Shown piece after piece: positions 33,442 through 42,580 of a stretch of 43,587 nt of DNA (position 1 is its first letter; the number at the start of each line of letters is the position of its first letter). Origin of the DNA: Hyphomicrobiales bacterium (GTDB lineage: Bacteria > Pseudomonadota > Alphaproteobacteria > Rhizobiales > Rhizobiaceae). A program made the translations under genes and the position numbers. The DNA is taken from NCBI GenBank assembly GCA_900474095.1, contig UCOA01000019.1, positions 1 through 43,587 of the forward strand, written 5' to 3'. A model generated the notes under the pieces. It worked only from the letters and a program-made list of their open reading frames with translations. It was not told the DNA's origin and made no database searches.

Positions 33442-35673
33442 ATGAATAACAGCACTCGCAGATTGGACATCGCGCTCGGCTTTGGCGTTGCCGCACTGCT
33501 CATTCTGCCCTGGTACCGCATCGAGGGTGGCTTTCTCGATTTTGGTTGGTTGGCAGATTTTCCGTCGGATGCCGCCGTCGCCCCGGGCCTCCTTCAAATT
33601 TTAGTCCATGGCCGTCCTTGGTTGATCGTCGCCGCCGTGCTTCTTGCCGCCGCCATTGCCGCGCGCTTCATCGCCGATCCGATGCGACGAGGGGCATTGC
33701 TGGCGTGCGCGGGCGCCATCGGCATCGCCTTCCTCGCGATACAGGGCCTCGCCATTGGATTTTCGGGCTGGACCTGGACCATCAGCGGCACGGTGTTTGG
33801 TGCGCTCGCGGATGGCCAACCCGCCATGGGTGCCGGCGCGATCGTGCTTTCGGTCGTCTTCGTTTTGCTTTTCTCCTTCGGTCTGGCTGAGCGCGGTGCG
33901 ATGAGGGGCGATGCCTTCGTGGTTGCATCCATCGCCATTCTCGTTTTCCTCGTGGCGATCTTCGTCTTCTATCCTGTTGGCAGCATGCTTGTCGGCTCGA
34001 TGCAGGATTTCGACGGTTCGTTCAGCCCGGACGGCTTTACCCGCAACATCCAGGACAGTTCAATCTGGAGCCTTGGTTGCGTCGTTGGTGGTGAACGGTG
34101 CGGCGTCGCCTGGCGTACGCTCTGGCTGGCGATCATGACCGGGGTGACATCGACACTGCTCGGCCTTGCATTCGCGCTCGTCGCGACCCGCACGCGTTTT
34201 CCTTTCAAGAAGGGACTGCGGCTTCTCACAGTCCTGCCGATCATCACGCCACCGTTTGTCATCGGCCTTGCACTGACGCTGCTTTTCGGTCGCGCCGGCG
34301 TCATCACCGAAGGTCTTTCCAGTCTGTTCGGCATCGAGCCCGGCCGCTGGCTCTACGGCCTGACCGGCATCTGGATTGCGCAGGTACTGTCTTTCACACC
34401 AATCTCCTTCCTTGTTCTGATTGGGGTCGTTGAAGGTGTCAGCCCGTCGATGGAGGAAGCGTCTCAGACGCTGCGTGCCGATCGCTGGCGCACCTTCTGG
34501 CGGGTTTCCCTGCCACTGATGAAGCCGGGTATTGCCAACGCCTTCCTGATCGGTTTCATCGAGAGCATGGCCGATTTCGGCAATCCGCTGGTGCTCGGCG
34601 GTAGCCATGGCGTTCTCTCGACGGAAATCTTCTTTGCCGTTGTCGGTTCGCAGAACGATCCCTCGCGCGCCGCCGTACTCGCCATCATCCTGCTCTGCTT
34701 CACGCTGACGGCCTTTCTTGCCCAGCGCTACTGGTTGTCCGGCAAGAATTTCGCGACCGTCACCGGCAAGGGCGACAGCGGCGCCCATATCGCCCTGCCG
34801 AAGGGGCTGTCGATCGGCGTCCATGCCGTTGTCATTCCATGGATGATCTTCACCTTGGCGATCTACGCCATGATCATCTTCGGCGGTTTTGTGAAGACTT
34901 GGGGCCTCGACAACTCCCTGACGCTGGAGCACTACGCGCGTGCCTTCTCGGTCGAGGTCGTCAATGGCAGCGTTACCTGGACAGGCGTTGCTTGGAACTC
35001 GTTCTGGACCACGATGGAAATCGCCCTTATCTCGGCGCCACTGACGGCCGCCGTCGGATTGCTCACGGCTTATCTCATCGTTCGGCAGAAATTTGCCGGC
35101 CGCAATGTCTTCGAATTCGCGCTGATGATGAGCTTTGCCATTCCGGGCACGGTCATCGGCATCAGCTACATCATGGCCTTCAACCTGCCGCCACTCGAAA
35201 TGACCGGCACGGCGCTGATCCTGATCGCCTGCTTTGTCTTCCGCAACATGCCGGTCGGCGTGCGCGGCGGCGTGGCGGCGATGAGCCAACTCGACAAGAG
35301 CCTCGACGAAGCCTCGCTGACGCTGCGTGCCAACAGCTTCCGGACGATCCGCAAGGTCATCCTGCCGCTCTTGCGGCCGGCGATCACGGCAGCCCTCGTC
35401 TATTCCTTCGTTCGTGCCATCACCTCTATCAGCGCGGTCATCTTCCTTGTTAGCGCAGAATACAACATGGCAACCTCCTACATCGTCGGCCTCGTCGAAA
35501 ACGGCGAATATGGGGTGGCGATCGCCTACTCCTCGATGCTGATCGTCGTGATGATCGCTGTCATCGCCGGCTTCCAGTTGCTCGTTGGGGACCGCAGGCT
35601 GAGACGCGAAAACCGCGTCGCAGGACTGACCGCCGCCCCATCCCTTCCTCTCGCTCAGGAGAAAACCGCATGA
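33442..35673 (+). CDS. Fused double permease of an AfuB/FbpB-type ABC importer
   Basis: 743 residues from the ATG at 33442 (GCGAGGA upstream). A single chain holds two transport domains. The N-terminal part has extra membrane segments (LDIALGFGVAALLILPWYRI onward). Each half has an EAA-type loop that contacts the ATPase: EASQTLRADRWRTFWRVSLP in the first and EASLTLRANSFRTIRKVILP in the second. Two-domain fusion is usual for Fbp/Afu-type importers. It is longer than most because of the added N-terminal helices. The stop overlaps the ATPase start by 4 bp (ATGA, 35670-35673), so the two are coupled. Confidence 0.92.
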   Translation: MNNSTRRLDIALGFGVAALLILPWYRIEGGFLDFGWLADFPSDAAVAPGLLQILVHGRPWLIVAAVLLAAAIAARFIADPMRRGALLACAGAIGIAFLAIQGLAIGFSGWTWTISGTVFGALADGQPAMGAGAIVLSVVFVLLFSFGLAERGAMRGDAFVVASIAILVFLVAIFVFYPVGSMLVGSMQDFDGSFSPDGFTRNIQDSSIWSLGCVVGGERCGVAWRTLWLAIMTGVTSTLLGLAFALVATRTRFPFKKGLRLLTVLPIITPPFVIGLALTLLFGRAGVITEGLSSLFGIEPGRWLYGLTGIWIAQVLSFTPISFLVLIGVVEGVSPSMEEASQTLRADRWRTFWRVSLPLMKPGIANAFLIGFIESMADFGNPLVLGGSHGVLSTEIFFAVVGSQNDPSRAAVLAIILLCFTLTAFLAQRYWLSGKNFATVTGKGDSGAHIALPKGLSIGVHAVVIPWMIFTLAIYAMIIFGGFVKTWGLDNSLTLEHYARAFSVEVVNGSVTWTGVAWNSFWTTMEIALISAPLTAAVGLLTAYLIVRQKFAGRNVFEFALMMSFAIPGTVIGISYIMAFNLPPLEMTGTALILIACFVFRNMPVGVRGGVAAMSQLDKSLDEASLTLRANSFRTIRKVILPLLRPAITAALVYSFVRAITSISAVIFLVSAEYNMATSYIVGLVENGEYGVAIAYSSMLIVVMIAVIAGFQLLVGDRRLRRENRVAGLTAAPSLPLAQEKTA

Positions 35674-36731
35674 TCACCTCGCGCGCCGGTTCCGTCGTCT
35701 TCCAGAATATCAGAAAGACTTTCGGCGCCTTCACAGCCATTCACGACCTGTCGCTCACCATCGAGCCCGGCCAGTTGGTGACGCTGCTCGGCCCCTCCGG
35801 CTGCGGCAAGACCACGACCCTGCGCATGCTGGCCGGTCTCGAACATCCGACATCGGGCAAGATCCTGATCGGCGGCAAGGACGTGACCATGCTGCCGGCC
35901 AACGAACGCGACGTCTCCATGGTGTTCCAGTCCTATGCGCTTTTTCCGCATATGAGCTCGCTCGACAATGTCGCCTACGGCCTGGAATCCTCGGGAATGA
36001 AGAAGAAGGACGCCCGCGAACGGGCGGAAGAAGGGCTGAAGCTTGTCGGCCTCGCCGGCATGGGCCAGCGGCTCCCGGCCGAACTTTCCGGCGGCCAGCA
36101 GCAGCGCGTCGCCGTCGCCCGCGCGCTGGTTCTCGAACCGCAGGTGCTGTTGCTTGACGAGCCGCTGTCGAACCTCGATGCGCGTCTGCGCCGCCGGGTG
36201 CGCACTGAAATTCGCGAACTGCAGCAGCGGCTCGGTTTTACGGCGGTCTATGTCACTCACGATCAGGACGAAGCGCTCGCTGTGTCCGACCGCATTATCA
36301 TCATGAAGGACGGTGTCATTGCCCAGGAGGGATCGCCGCGCGATCTCTACGAGGCACCCGCCTCCGCGTTCATCGCCGATTTCATGGGCGAAGCCAATGT
36401 CGTGGCGTGTGACGTCATCAGCATCGAAGGGGCCGACGCGACGATCCGCATCGGCGGCCTTGAACACCGGGTTCCAAGTCGCAACGCAAGACCCGGCCCG
36501 GCGAAACTTGCCGTCCGGCCCAATTCCATCACGCTGGAACCGGGCTCAGGCGCAGCCTTTCCCGGACAGATCACCCACGCCGCCTATCTTGGCGATCATG
36601 TGGAATACGAGGTAGAGACCAGCACGGGAAAACTTTTCGTCGTCGATCCAGCCGTCGAGCGCGCCCTTGCGCCGTCAACCGAAGTTGCCGTCGGCTTCAA
36701 GGGACGCGGCATCGCCATCATCAACGGCTGA
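35670..36731 (+). CDS. ABC transporter ATP-binding protein (AfuC/PotA-like)
   Basis: 353 residues. Walker A GPSGCGKTT (about 41-49), Q-loop MVFQSYALFPHM, signature LSGGQQQRVAVARAL (about 138), Walker [15 protein letters not shown], and H-loop YVTHDQDEAL. The C-terminal TOBE-type region includes PGPAKLAVRPNSITLEPG. Translationally coupled to the permease and followed 30 bp later by the phosphatase gene. Energy source of the importer encoded by 32315-35673. Confidence 0.95.
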   Translation: MITSRAGSVVFQNIRKTFGAFTAIHDLSLTIEPGQLVTLLGPSGCGKTTTLRMLAGLEHPTSGKILIGGKDVTMLPANERDVSMVFQSYALFPHMSSLDNVAYGLESSGMKKKDARERAEEGLKLVGLAGMGQRLPAELSGGQQQRVAVARALVLEPQVLLLDEPLSNLDARLRRRVRTEIRELQQRLGFTAVYVTHDQDEALAVSDRIIIMKDGVIAQEGSPRDLYEAPASAFIADFMGEANVVACDVISIEGADATIRIGGLEHRVPSRNARPGPAKLAVRPNSITLEPGSGAAFPGQITHAAYLGDHVEYEVETSTGKLFVVDPAVERALAPSTEVAVGFKGRGIAIING

Positions 36732-36761
36732 TCGCAACATTATCGTGAAAGGACCATATCA

Positions 36762-37631
36762 ATGACATCGCAGATTTCCGGGCTCGACGCGCGTTTCGCG
36801 CTGGCGCAGTCTATCGCCAGGGAAGCGGGCGCCGTTGCGCTCGGCTATTTCAACAAGCGCGAGACGCTGGTGATCGAAACCAAACGCGACCTGCAGGACG
36901 TCGTCTCCATCGCCGACCGGGAGGTGGAAAACCTTATTCGTGCTCGCGTTGTGGAAGTTCACGGCGGCGACGGATTTCTTGGTGAGGAGTTCGGTCTTGC
37001 CGAAGGGCATTCCGGCTATACCTGGGTGGTCGATCCGATCGACGGCACCAGTCCGTTCGTCAACGGCATGCCGAACTGGTGCGTCTCCATCGCCGTGCTT
37101 CACAATGGCGAGCCTGTGATCGGCGTTATCTGCGCGCCCTGCCACGACGAGCTCTATGCCAGCGCTTCAGACCAAGGTGCCACCCTCAACGGCAGGGTGC
37201 TTACGCTTGATCCCTCCCGCACCATCCGTAATGCCGTCACCGGGATCGGCGCCAACAACTACGTAACACCGGCATTCGTCGGGAAAATGGTCGAGAGCCT
37301 GCTTGAGGCCGGCGGAAATTTCATCCGCAACGGCTCCGGCGCCCTGATGCTTGCTTATGTGGCGGCCGGGCGTCTAGTCGGATACTACGAGCCCTACATG
37401 CACGCCTGGGATTGTCTGGCCGGCTATTGCCTCGTCAAGGAAGCCGGCGGTTTTTGTCTGCCTTTCCCGGTGAAAGGTGAGGATCTGACCAAGGGCGCGC
37501 CAGTGCTCGCCGCAGCGCCTGGCGCTGTTCATGACCTGGCGGCCATCGCGGGCGTTCCCGACACCGTCCTGGAAGGGCGCGCCGAGCGATACGAGCTCCC
37601 CCGGACGGACGCGGCCGTTGTCGCCGACTGA
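36762..37631 (+). CDS. Inositol-monophosphatase-family phosphatase
   Basis: 289 residues. Mg-binding residues of the family are present: E75 in GFLGEEFG, D91 and D94 in WVVDPIDGTSPFVNG, and D217 in HAWDCLAGYCLVKEAGG. The family includes inositol-1-phosphatase, histidinol-phosphatase and sugar-phosphate phosphatases; sequence alone does not choose. It is 30 bp after the importer ATPase, so likely cotranscribed. A phosphatase at the end of a hexose-phosphate-type import operon suggests it removes phosphate from the incoming substrate. Its last about 115 bp are duplicated, in decayed form, at 40108-40225. Confidence 0.92.
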   Translation: MTSQISGLDARFALAQSIAREAGAVALGYFNKRETLVIETKRDLQDVVSIADREVENLIRARVVEVHGGDGFLGEEFGLAEGHSGYTWVVDPIDGTSPFVNGMPNWCVSIAVLHNGEPVIGVICAPCHDELYASASDQGATLNGRVLTLDPSRTIRNAVTGIGANNYVTPAFVGKMVESLLEAGGNFIRNGSGALMLAYVAAGRLVGYYEPYMHAWDCLAGYCLVKEAGGFCLPFPVKGEDLTKGAPVLAAAPGAVHDLAAIAGVPDTVLEGRAERYELPRTDAAVVAD

Positions 37632-37680
37632 GCAGGATTATCGATCGCCTTAGCCAAGAAAGCCGACGACATAAGAAGAG
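37515..37680. repeat. Direct repeat L: phosphatase 3' end plus pit 3' end
   Basis: Closely matches 40108-40273 through the phosphatase C-terminal codons, its TGA, the 15-20 bp spacer and the last codons of pit on the other strand. Blocks of identity include CGTTCCCGACACCGTCCTG and GGCCGTTGTCGCCGACTGAG. This copy has the intact phosphatase end and a decayed pit end. Confidence 0.88.
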
Positions 37681-37842
37681 ATTGCGACGATGATCGCGGC
37701 CGCCTCAGAGCGAGGCCGAGGCGAACTGCAGGGCGGAAGGTGCGATCGAAGGCGAACGGCGTCTGGCGCACGAACCGCCAGGAGACGGCAAGGATCAGCG
37801 TCAGAGCGATGGCGGCACCTGGGACAAGGGCAAAGGTTATGA
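37653..37842 (-). pseudogene. Relic of the pit phosphate-transporter gene
   Basis: On the minus strand, LALTLILAVSW-RFVRQTPFAFDRTF (compare VSWLFVRQTPFAVDRSF in intact pit) is joined after a large internal deletion to AAAIIVAISSYVVGFLG (compare AAAIIAATFYYVVGFVG at the end of intact pit). It breaks off near 37842, where the hydrolase relic begins on the other strand. Part of direct repeat L. Confidence 0.82.
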
Positions 37843-37854
37843 TACCTTCGGACG

Positions 37855-38048
37855 ATGATTTTCACCGTGCGCGAGATCGTCTCCTATCTCTCGCGTTTCA
37901 TGAGCCTTCAGCCTGGCGACGTCATCTCCACCGGAACGCCGCCGTCGGGCTTGGCCAGAAACCGCCGGTCTATCTGAAACCCGGCCAGACGATGAAACTC
38001 GGCATCGAAGGGCTTGGCGAACAGCGCCAGCCCGTCGACGCCGCCTGA
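37855..38048 (+). pseudogene. C-terminal relic of a fumarylacetoacetate-hydrolase-family enzyme
   Basis: Starts in mid-gene: [30 protein letters not shown], then a small deletion shifting the frame, then [20 protein letters not shown] and EGLGEQRQPVDAA to the TGA at 38046-38048. These are the standard C-terminal blocks of FAH-family hydrolases. In the non-phosphorylating L-fucose pathway a FAH-family enzyme cleaves 2,4-diketo-3-deoxy-L-fuconate, which fits the dehydratase and dehydrogenase genes that follow. The N-terminal two-thirds is absent; its left edge abuts the pit relic. Confidence 0.85.
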
Positions 38049-38078
38049 TATTGCAAATCATCACGATCGGACATCGCC

Positions 38079-39356
38079 ATGACGAAAATCGTCGATATGC
38101 AGGTTCTCGACCTGCGATTTCCTACCTCCCAGCACCTTGACGGTTCGGACGCCATGAACCCCGACCCGGACTATTCCGCGGCCTACGTGATCCTCATGAC
38201 CGACCGGGAAGGCATGGAGGGGCACGGGCTTACCTTCACCATCGGGCGCGGCAACGAGATCTGCTGCGCGGCGATCTCAGCCATGCGCCATCTCGTCGTC
38301 GGACTGGACATGGATTGGGTCAAGGCGGATATGGGCCGCTTTTGGCGGCACATCACGTCCGACAGCCAGTTGCGGTGGATCGGCCCCGACAAGGGCGCCA
38401 TTCATCTGGCGACGGGTGCCGTCGTCAATGCCGTCTGGGATCTCTATGCCAAGCTCGAGGGCAAGCCGGTCTGGCGGCTGGTCGCCGATATGACCCCGGA
38501 GGAATTCGTCCGGTCGGTCGATTTCCGCTATATCACCGACTGCATCACGCCGGACGAAGCGCTGGCGATGCTGAAGCGCAATGCCGACGGAAAATCGGAG
38601 CGCATCGCCACGCTGGAGAAAGAAGGCTACCCATGCTACACGACCTCGGCTGGCTGGCTTGGCTATGATGACGAAAAGCTCAGGCGTCTCGCCAAGGAGG
38701 CCGTTGATGCCGGCTTCAACTACATCAAGCTGAAGGTCGGCCGCGACCGCGCCGACGACATTCGCCGCCTCCGGGTCGCCCGCGAAGCAATCGGCCCGGA
38801 TCGCAATCTGATGATCGACGCCAACCAGGTCTGGGAAGTCAATGAGGCGATCGACTGGGTGAAGGATCTCGCCTTTGCCAAACCCTGGTTTATCGAAGAG
38901 CCGACGAGCCCGGACGACGTCGAGGGCCATGCGAAGATCCGCGCCGGCGTCGCGCCGGTGAAGGTCGCGACCGGCGAGATGTGCCAGAACAGAATTGTCT
39001 TCAAGCAGCTCATCATGCGCGGCGCAATCGACGTGGTGCAAATCGACGCCTGCCGGCTCGGCGGGGTCAACGAGGTTCTGGCCGTGTTGTTGATGGCGGC
39101 CAAATACGAGCTTCCCGTTTGCCCGCATGCCGGTGGCGTTGGTCTTTGTGAATATGTTCAGCACCTCTCGATGATCGACTATGTCTGCGTGTCCAGTACG
39201 CGCGAAGGCCGGGTTATCGAATATGTCGACCACCTGCATGAGCATTTCGAGTTTCCGTGCGATATTTTTGGCGCGGCCTATATGCCTCCGAAAGCACCGG
39301 GCTTCTCCATCGAGATGAAGCCCGCGTCGCGCGAGACCTACCGGTTCCGGGGATGA
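38079..39356 (+). CDS. fucD: L-fuconate dehydratase (enolase superfamily)
   Basis: 425 residues, the family's usual length. Converts L-fuconate to 2-keto-3-deoxy-L-fuconate in the cytoplasm, Mg-dependent. Catalytic KxK is K217/K219 in FNYIKLKVG; metal ligands are D247 (MIDANQVW), E273 (FIEEPTSPDD) and E300 (VATGEMCQN); the general base H350 lies in PVCPHAGGVGLCEYVQ. From memory, these positions are one residue off those reported for the characterised Xanthomonas enzyme (K220, D248, E274, E301, H351). The gene is intact while its pathway partners on both sides (FAH-family, SDR) are broken, so it may no longer support L-fucose use by itself. Confidence 0.93.
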   Translation: MTKIVDMQVLDLRFPTSQHLDGSDAMNPDPDYSAAYVILMTDREGMEGHGLTFTIGRGNEICCAAISAMRHLVVGLDMDWVKADMGRFWRHITSDSQLRWIGPDKGAIHLATGAVVNAVWDLYAKLEGKPVWRLVADMTPEEFVRSVDFRYITDCITPDEALAMLKRNADGKSERIATLEKEGYPCYTTSAGWLGYDDEKLRRLAKEAVDAGFNYIKLKVGRDRADDIRRLRVAREAIGPDRNLMIDANQVWEVNEAIDWVKDLAFAKPWFIEEPTSPDDVEGHAKIRAGVAPVKVATGEMCQNRIVFKQLIMRGAIDVVQIDACRLGGVNEVLAVLLMAAKYELPVCPHAGGVGLCEYVQHLSMIDYVCVSSTREGRVIEYVDHLHEHFEFPCDIFGAAYMPPKAPGFSIEMKPASRETYRFRG

Positions 39357-39360
39357 TGCG

Positions 39361-40018
<658 letters not shown>

Positions 40019-40107
40019 TTTCGCATTTCAGCTCCAGGGCCACTTGAATTTCACGATGGAACTCGTCGAAGAGGACTTTTCACATTAGTTTTGGCTCTTA
40101 GGGGTTG

Positions 40108-40273
40108 GCGCCGGGCGCTGTCCATGACCGGGCGGCTCCGGCGGGCGTTCCCGACACCGTCCTGAAAGGGCGCGCCGAGCGATAGGAGCTCCTCCGCACG
40201 GACACGGCCGTTGTCGCCGACTGAGTGGGATTATCGTTCGCCTTAGCCGACAAACCCGACGACATAATAGAAG
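40108..40273. repeat. Direct repeat R: decayed phosphatase 3' end plus intact pit 3' end
   Basis: Counterpart of 37515-37680. The phosphatase portion (to about 40225) has substitutions including a TAG in what was the coding frame (GAGCGATAGGAG versus GAGCGATACGAG) and has no upstream gene attached; the SDR relic abuts it. The pit portion is the true end of the functional gene. Together with repeat L it brackets the 2.4-kb fuconate module. Confidence 0.88.
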
Positions 40274-41247
40274 GTTGCGGCGATGATGGCCGCCGCCGGA
40301 AGGGTGACGATCCACGCGATGACGATGTTACCAGCGAGGCCCCAGCGCACAGCCGAGACGCGCCGCGCGGCGCCAACGCCGATGATCGCGCCGGTGATCG
40401 TGTGCGTGGTCGAAACCGGAATGCCGAGCCAAGTTGCGGCAAACAGCGTGATCGCGCCACCGGTCTCCGCACAGAAACCCTGCATTGGATTGAGCCGCGT
40501 GATCTTCGAGCCCATCGTGTGAACGATTCTCCAGCCGCCGAAGAGCGTCCCGAGGGCGATCGCCGCCTGACAGGAGATCACGACCCAGAACGGAACATGG
40601 AATTCGCTCCCAAGGTAGCCTTGCGAAAAGAGCAGGACGGCGATGATGCCCATAGTCTTCTGTGCGTCGTTGCCGCCGTGGCCGAGCGAATAGAGCGAGG
40701 CGGAGGCGAACTGCAGGACGCGGAAGGAGCGATCGACGGCGAACGGCGTCTGGCGAACGAACAGCCAGGAGACCGCAAGGATCAGCGTCAGCGCGAGCAG
40801 GAAGCCGATGGCCGGCGACATAAAGATGGCGCCGACGGTTTTCAGGAGGCCTGTCCAGACAATCGAGGAAAATCCGGTCTTGGCGAGACCGGCCCCGACG
40901 AGCCCGCCGATGAGCGCGTGCGACGAACTCGACGGGATTCCGAACACCCAGGTGACGATGTTCCAGATGATCGCCCCCATCAGGGCCGCAAAAATCACGA
41001 GCGGGCTGACGATCGCCGGATCGATGATACCCTTGCCCAGCGTCTCGGCCACGTGCAATCCGAAGAAGAGGAAAGCGATGAAATTGAAGAAGGCCGCCCA
41101 GAAAACCGCGTATTGCGGTCGCAGGACCCGGGTTGAAACAATCGTAGCGATCGAGTTGGCCGCGTCGTGCAGGCCGTTGAGGAAATCGAAGAACAGCGCG
41201 ATTGCAATCAGCGCCACGAGGAGCGGAAAGGCGAGAGTGGCGTCCAT
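40243..41247 (-). CDS. pit: Low-affinity inorganic phosphate transporter
   Basis: 334 residues, inner membrane, proton-coupled phosphate uptake. Family signatures: LFFDFLNGLHDAANSIATIV near the N-terminus and LGHGGNDAQKTMGIIAVLLF in the second half, plus VFGIPSSSSHALIGGLVGAG and GIPVSTTHTITGAIIGVGAA. Many hydrophobic segments. Its ATG overlaps the stop of the DUF47 gene (TGATG at 41245-41249), so the two are translated together. In Sinorhizobium meliloti the equivalent orfA-pit operon is known to be repressed by PhoB when phosphate is scarce, and a PHO box precedes this pair here. The 3' end is duplicated at 37653-37842. Confidence 0.96.
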   Translation of the reverse strand: MDATLAFPLLVALIAIALFFDFLNGLHDAANSIATIVSTRVLRPQYAVFWAAFFNFIAFLFFGLHVAETLGKGIIDPAIVSPLVIFAALMGAIIWNIVTWVFGIPSSSSHALIGGLVGAGLAKTGFSSIVWTGLLKTVGAIFMSPAIGFLLALTLILAVSWLFVRQTPFAVDRSFRVLQFASASLYSLGHGGNDAQKTMGIIAVLLFSQGYLGSEFHVPFWVVISCQAAIALGTLFGGWRIVHTMGSKITRLNPMQGFCAETGGAITLFAATWLGIPVSTTHTITGAIIGVGAARRVSAVRWGLAGNIVIAWIVTLPAAAIIAATFYYVVGFVG

Positions 41248-41888
41248 CAGACGTTCTCGATCACGATGCCGCTGATCTCGTTTGCAACGTCCTCGAAGCG
41301 ATCAAGTACCTTTTCGAGTTCTCCGTAGAGCTCGCTACCGATGATATATGCCATCGCATTATTTGCGCCGTGCCGGTGAAACAGATCTTTCAGCCCCTGT
41401 TCGTGCAGGTCGTCGGATCGGCCTTCCACACGTGTTACTTCTTCCGCAATCACGCTTAGGCGAGGCGCATTGACACCAATGCGGCCAAGAAGGGGTATCG
41501 CCTCAGCAATGAGGTGCGCGGCCTCGAGGATAGCGGCTCCCATCGCCTTCATGCCGGGATCGAAGCTCGTCTGTTCGAACAGCCGGATCGTCTTTACCGT
41601 CTTGTGCATCATGTCGATTGCATCATCCATGGACTGGATAAGGTCCTTGATGTCTCCGCGATCGAACGGGGTGATAAAGCTACGGCGCACGGCCAGCAGG
41701 ACTTCCCGCGTGATGTCGTCTGCCTCATTCTCCAGCGTGACGATACGCTCGCAGTTTTCATCGATATTATTGCCGGAAAGCAGTTGGTTGAGCGCGTCCG
41801 CCGCACTCACAACCGTTCGAGCATGCGCGTCGAACAGATCAAAGAACCGGTCTTCCCGGGGAAGCAATCTTCTGAAAAGTCCTAACAT
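41247..41888 (-). CDS. DUF47/PhoU-like accessory protein of Pit (OrfA)
   Basis: 213 residues from the ATG at 41886-41888, giving the usual MLGLFRRLLPREDRFFDLFD start; the frame is open nine codons further, which would run toward the PHO box. All-helical PhoU-like protein: RIVTLENEADDITREVLLAV, FITPFDRGDIKDLIQSMDDA, DDLHEQGLKDLFH and YGELEKVLDRFEDVANEI. Found with pit in many bacteria and thought to modulate it. First gene of the two-gene operon. Confidence 0.94.
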   Translation of the reverse strand: MLGLFRRLLPREDRFFDLFDAHARTVVSAADALNQLLSGNNIDENCERIVTLENEADDITREVLLAVRRSFITPFDRGDIKDLIQSMDDAIDMMHKTVKTIRLFEQTSFDPGMKAMGAAILEAAHLIAEAIPLLGRIGVNAPRLSVIAEEVTRVEGRSDDLHEQGLKDLFHRHGANNAMAYIIGSELYGELEKVLDRFEDVANEISGIVIENV

Positions 41889-41915
41889 TCCAAACTCCGA
41901 CCAAGGTTTCCGCAT

Positions 41916-41933
41916 CTGTCACAAATCTGTCAC
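41916..41933. promoter_or_regulatory. PHO box upstream of the DUF47-pit operon
   Basis: CTGTCAC-AAAT-CTGTCAC: two seven-base half-sites with 11-bp periodicity, matching the PhoB consensus CTGTCAT-N4-CTGTCAT at six of seven positions in each. It lies 28 bp upstream of the DUF47 start. A weaker third unit (AAATGTCCAG) follows. Such proximity to the start codon suits PhoB repression, as reported for S. meliloti orfA-pit. Confidence 0.88.
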
Positions 41934-42058
41934 AAATGTCCAGCTCCGCTACTGGCGATCCACGTAATTCATGCGTTAGGAGGACAACGCCCTTGACGAA
42001 CGTGGCTTGTAGGGCTTTCCAAGCGAACGGACGATGCCCCGCATCGTCAGCGTGAGAG

Positions 42059-42580
42059 ATGTTGGTCGCGATGAGTCAGACACCAATTAAAGCGTCGCGA
42101 AAAGAGGGACTGCTGCGCAGACTTGCGCGGCATTCTGACGTTCTGTTCAAGGATAGGTTCCGTGAGCAATATGCCGCGCTTTGCTATCAGCGACATCCTG
42201 ATTCCGGGACCATCGCAGTCCTTCTTGTAACATCGCGGGAAAGCCTTCGCTGGATCGTGCCGAAGGGATGGCCGATACAGGGAAAGAAGCCCCATCAGGT
42301 GGCCGCCATCGAAGCGGAGGAGGAGGCGGGCGTGCGCGGCAAGATCAGGAAAAAACCGTTCGGCTACTTCACCTACCTGAAAGTCCTCGATAACGGCCAA
42401 AGCGTTCCCTGTATGGTTCAGGTCTATCTCCTGGAGGTCGAGAGCATGGATGAGACGTTCCGCGAAAAAGGACAGCGCGTCCTCGAATGGGTCACATGTG
42501 TCGAGGCTGCGCGGCGCGTGCGGGAGCCGGAACTTCGCGGGCTGTTCATAAAGTTGGAGCAAACAAACAACGCAGGATGA
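42059..42580 (+). CDS. Nudix hydrolase
   Basis: 173 residues (an ATG at residue 5, position 42071, is an equally possible start). Nudix box at 70-92: GWPIQGKKPHQVAAIEAEEE then AGV. Compared with GX5EX7REUXEEXGU, the first Glu is Lys and the Arg is Ile, while the catalytic EE pair is kept. Other blocks are LRWIVPKGWPIQGKKPHQVA and KPFGYFTYLKVLDNGQSVPC. Similar proteins in rhizobia hydrolyse diphosphoinositol polyphosphates or dinucleoside polyphosphates; the substrate here is unknown. Divergent from the pit operon. No partner gene downstream on the same strand. Confidence 0.9.
   Translation: MLVAMSQTPIKASRKEGLLRRLARHSDVLFKDRFREQYAALCYQRHPDSGTIAVLLVTSRESLRWIVPKGWPIQGKKPHQVAAIEAEEEAGVRGKIRKKPFGYFTYLKVLDNGQSVPCMVQVYLLEVESMDETFREKGQRVLEWVTCVEAARRVREPELRGLFIKLEQTNNAG

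Noticed and set aside
34060..35289. 409-codon open frame on the minus strand
   Set aside because: Antisense to the fused permease; highly charged low-complexity product typical of a shadow frame.
31151..36731. Reading the importer as an iron(III) transporter
   Set aside because: The general family label suggests iron, but the associated phosphatase, the PgtC-like sensor duplication and the absence of any visible iron-regulator box favour a phosphorylated organic substrate. Not excluded.
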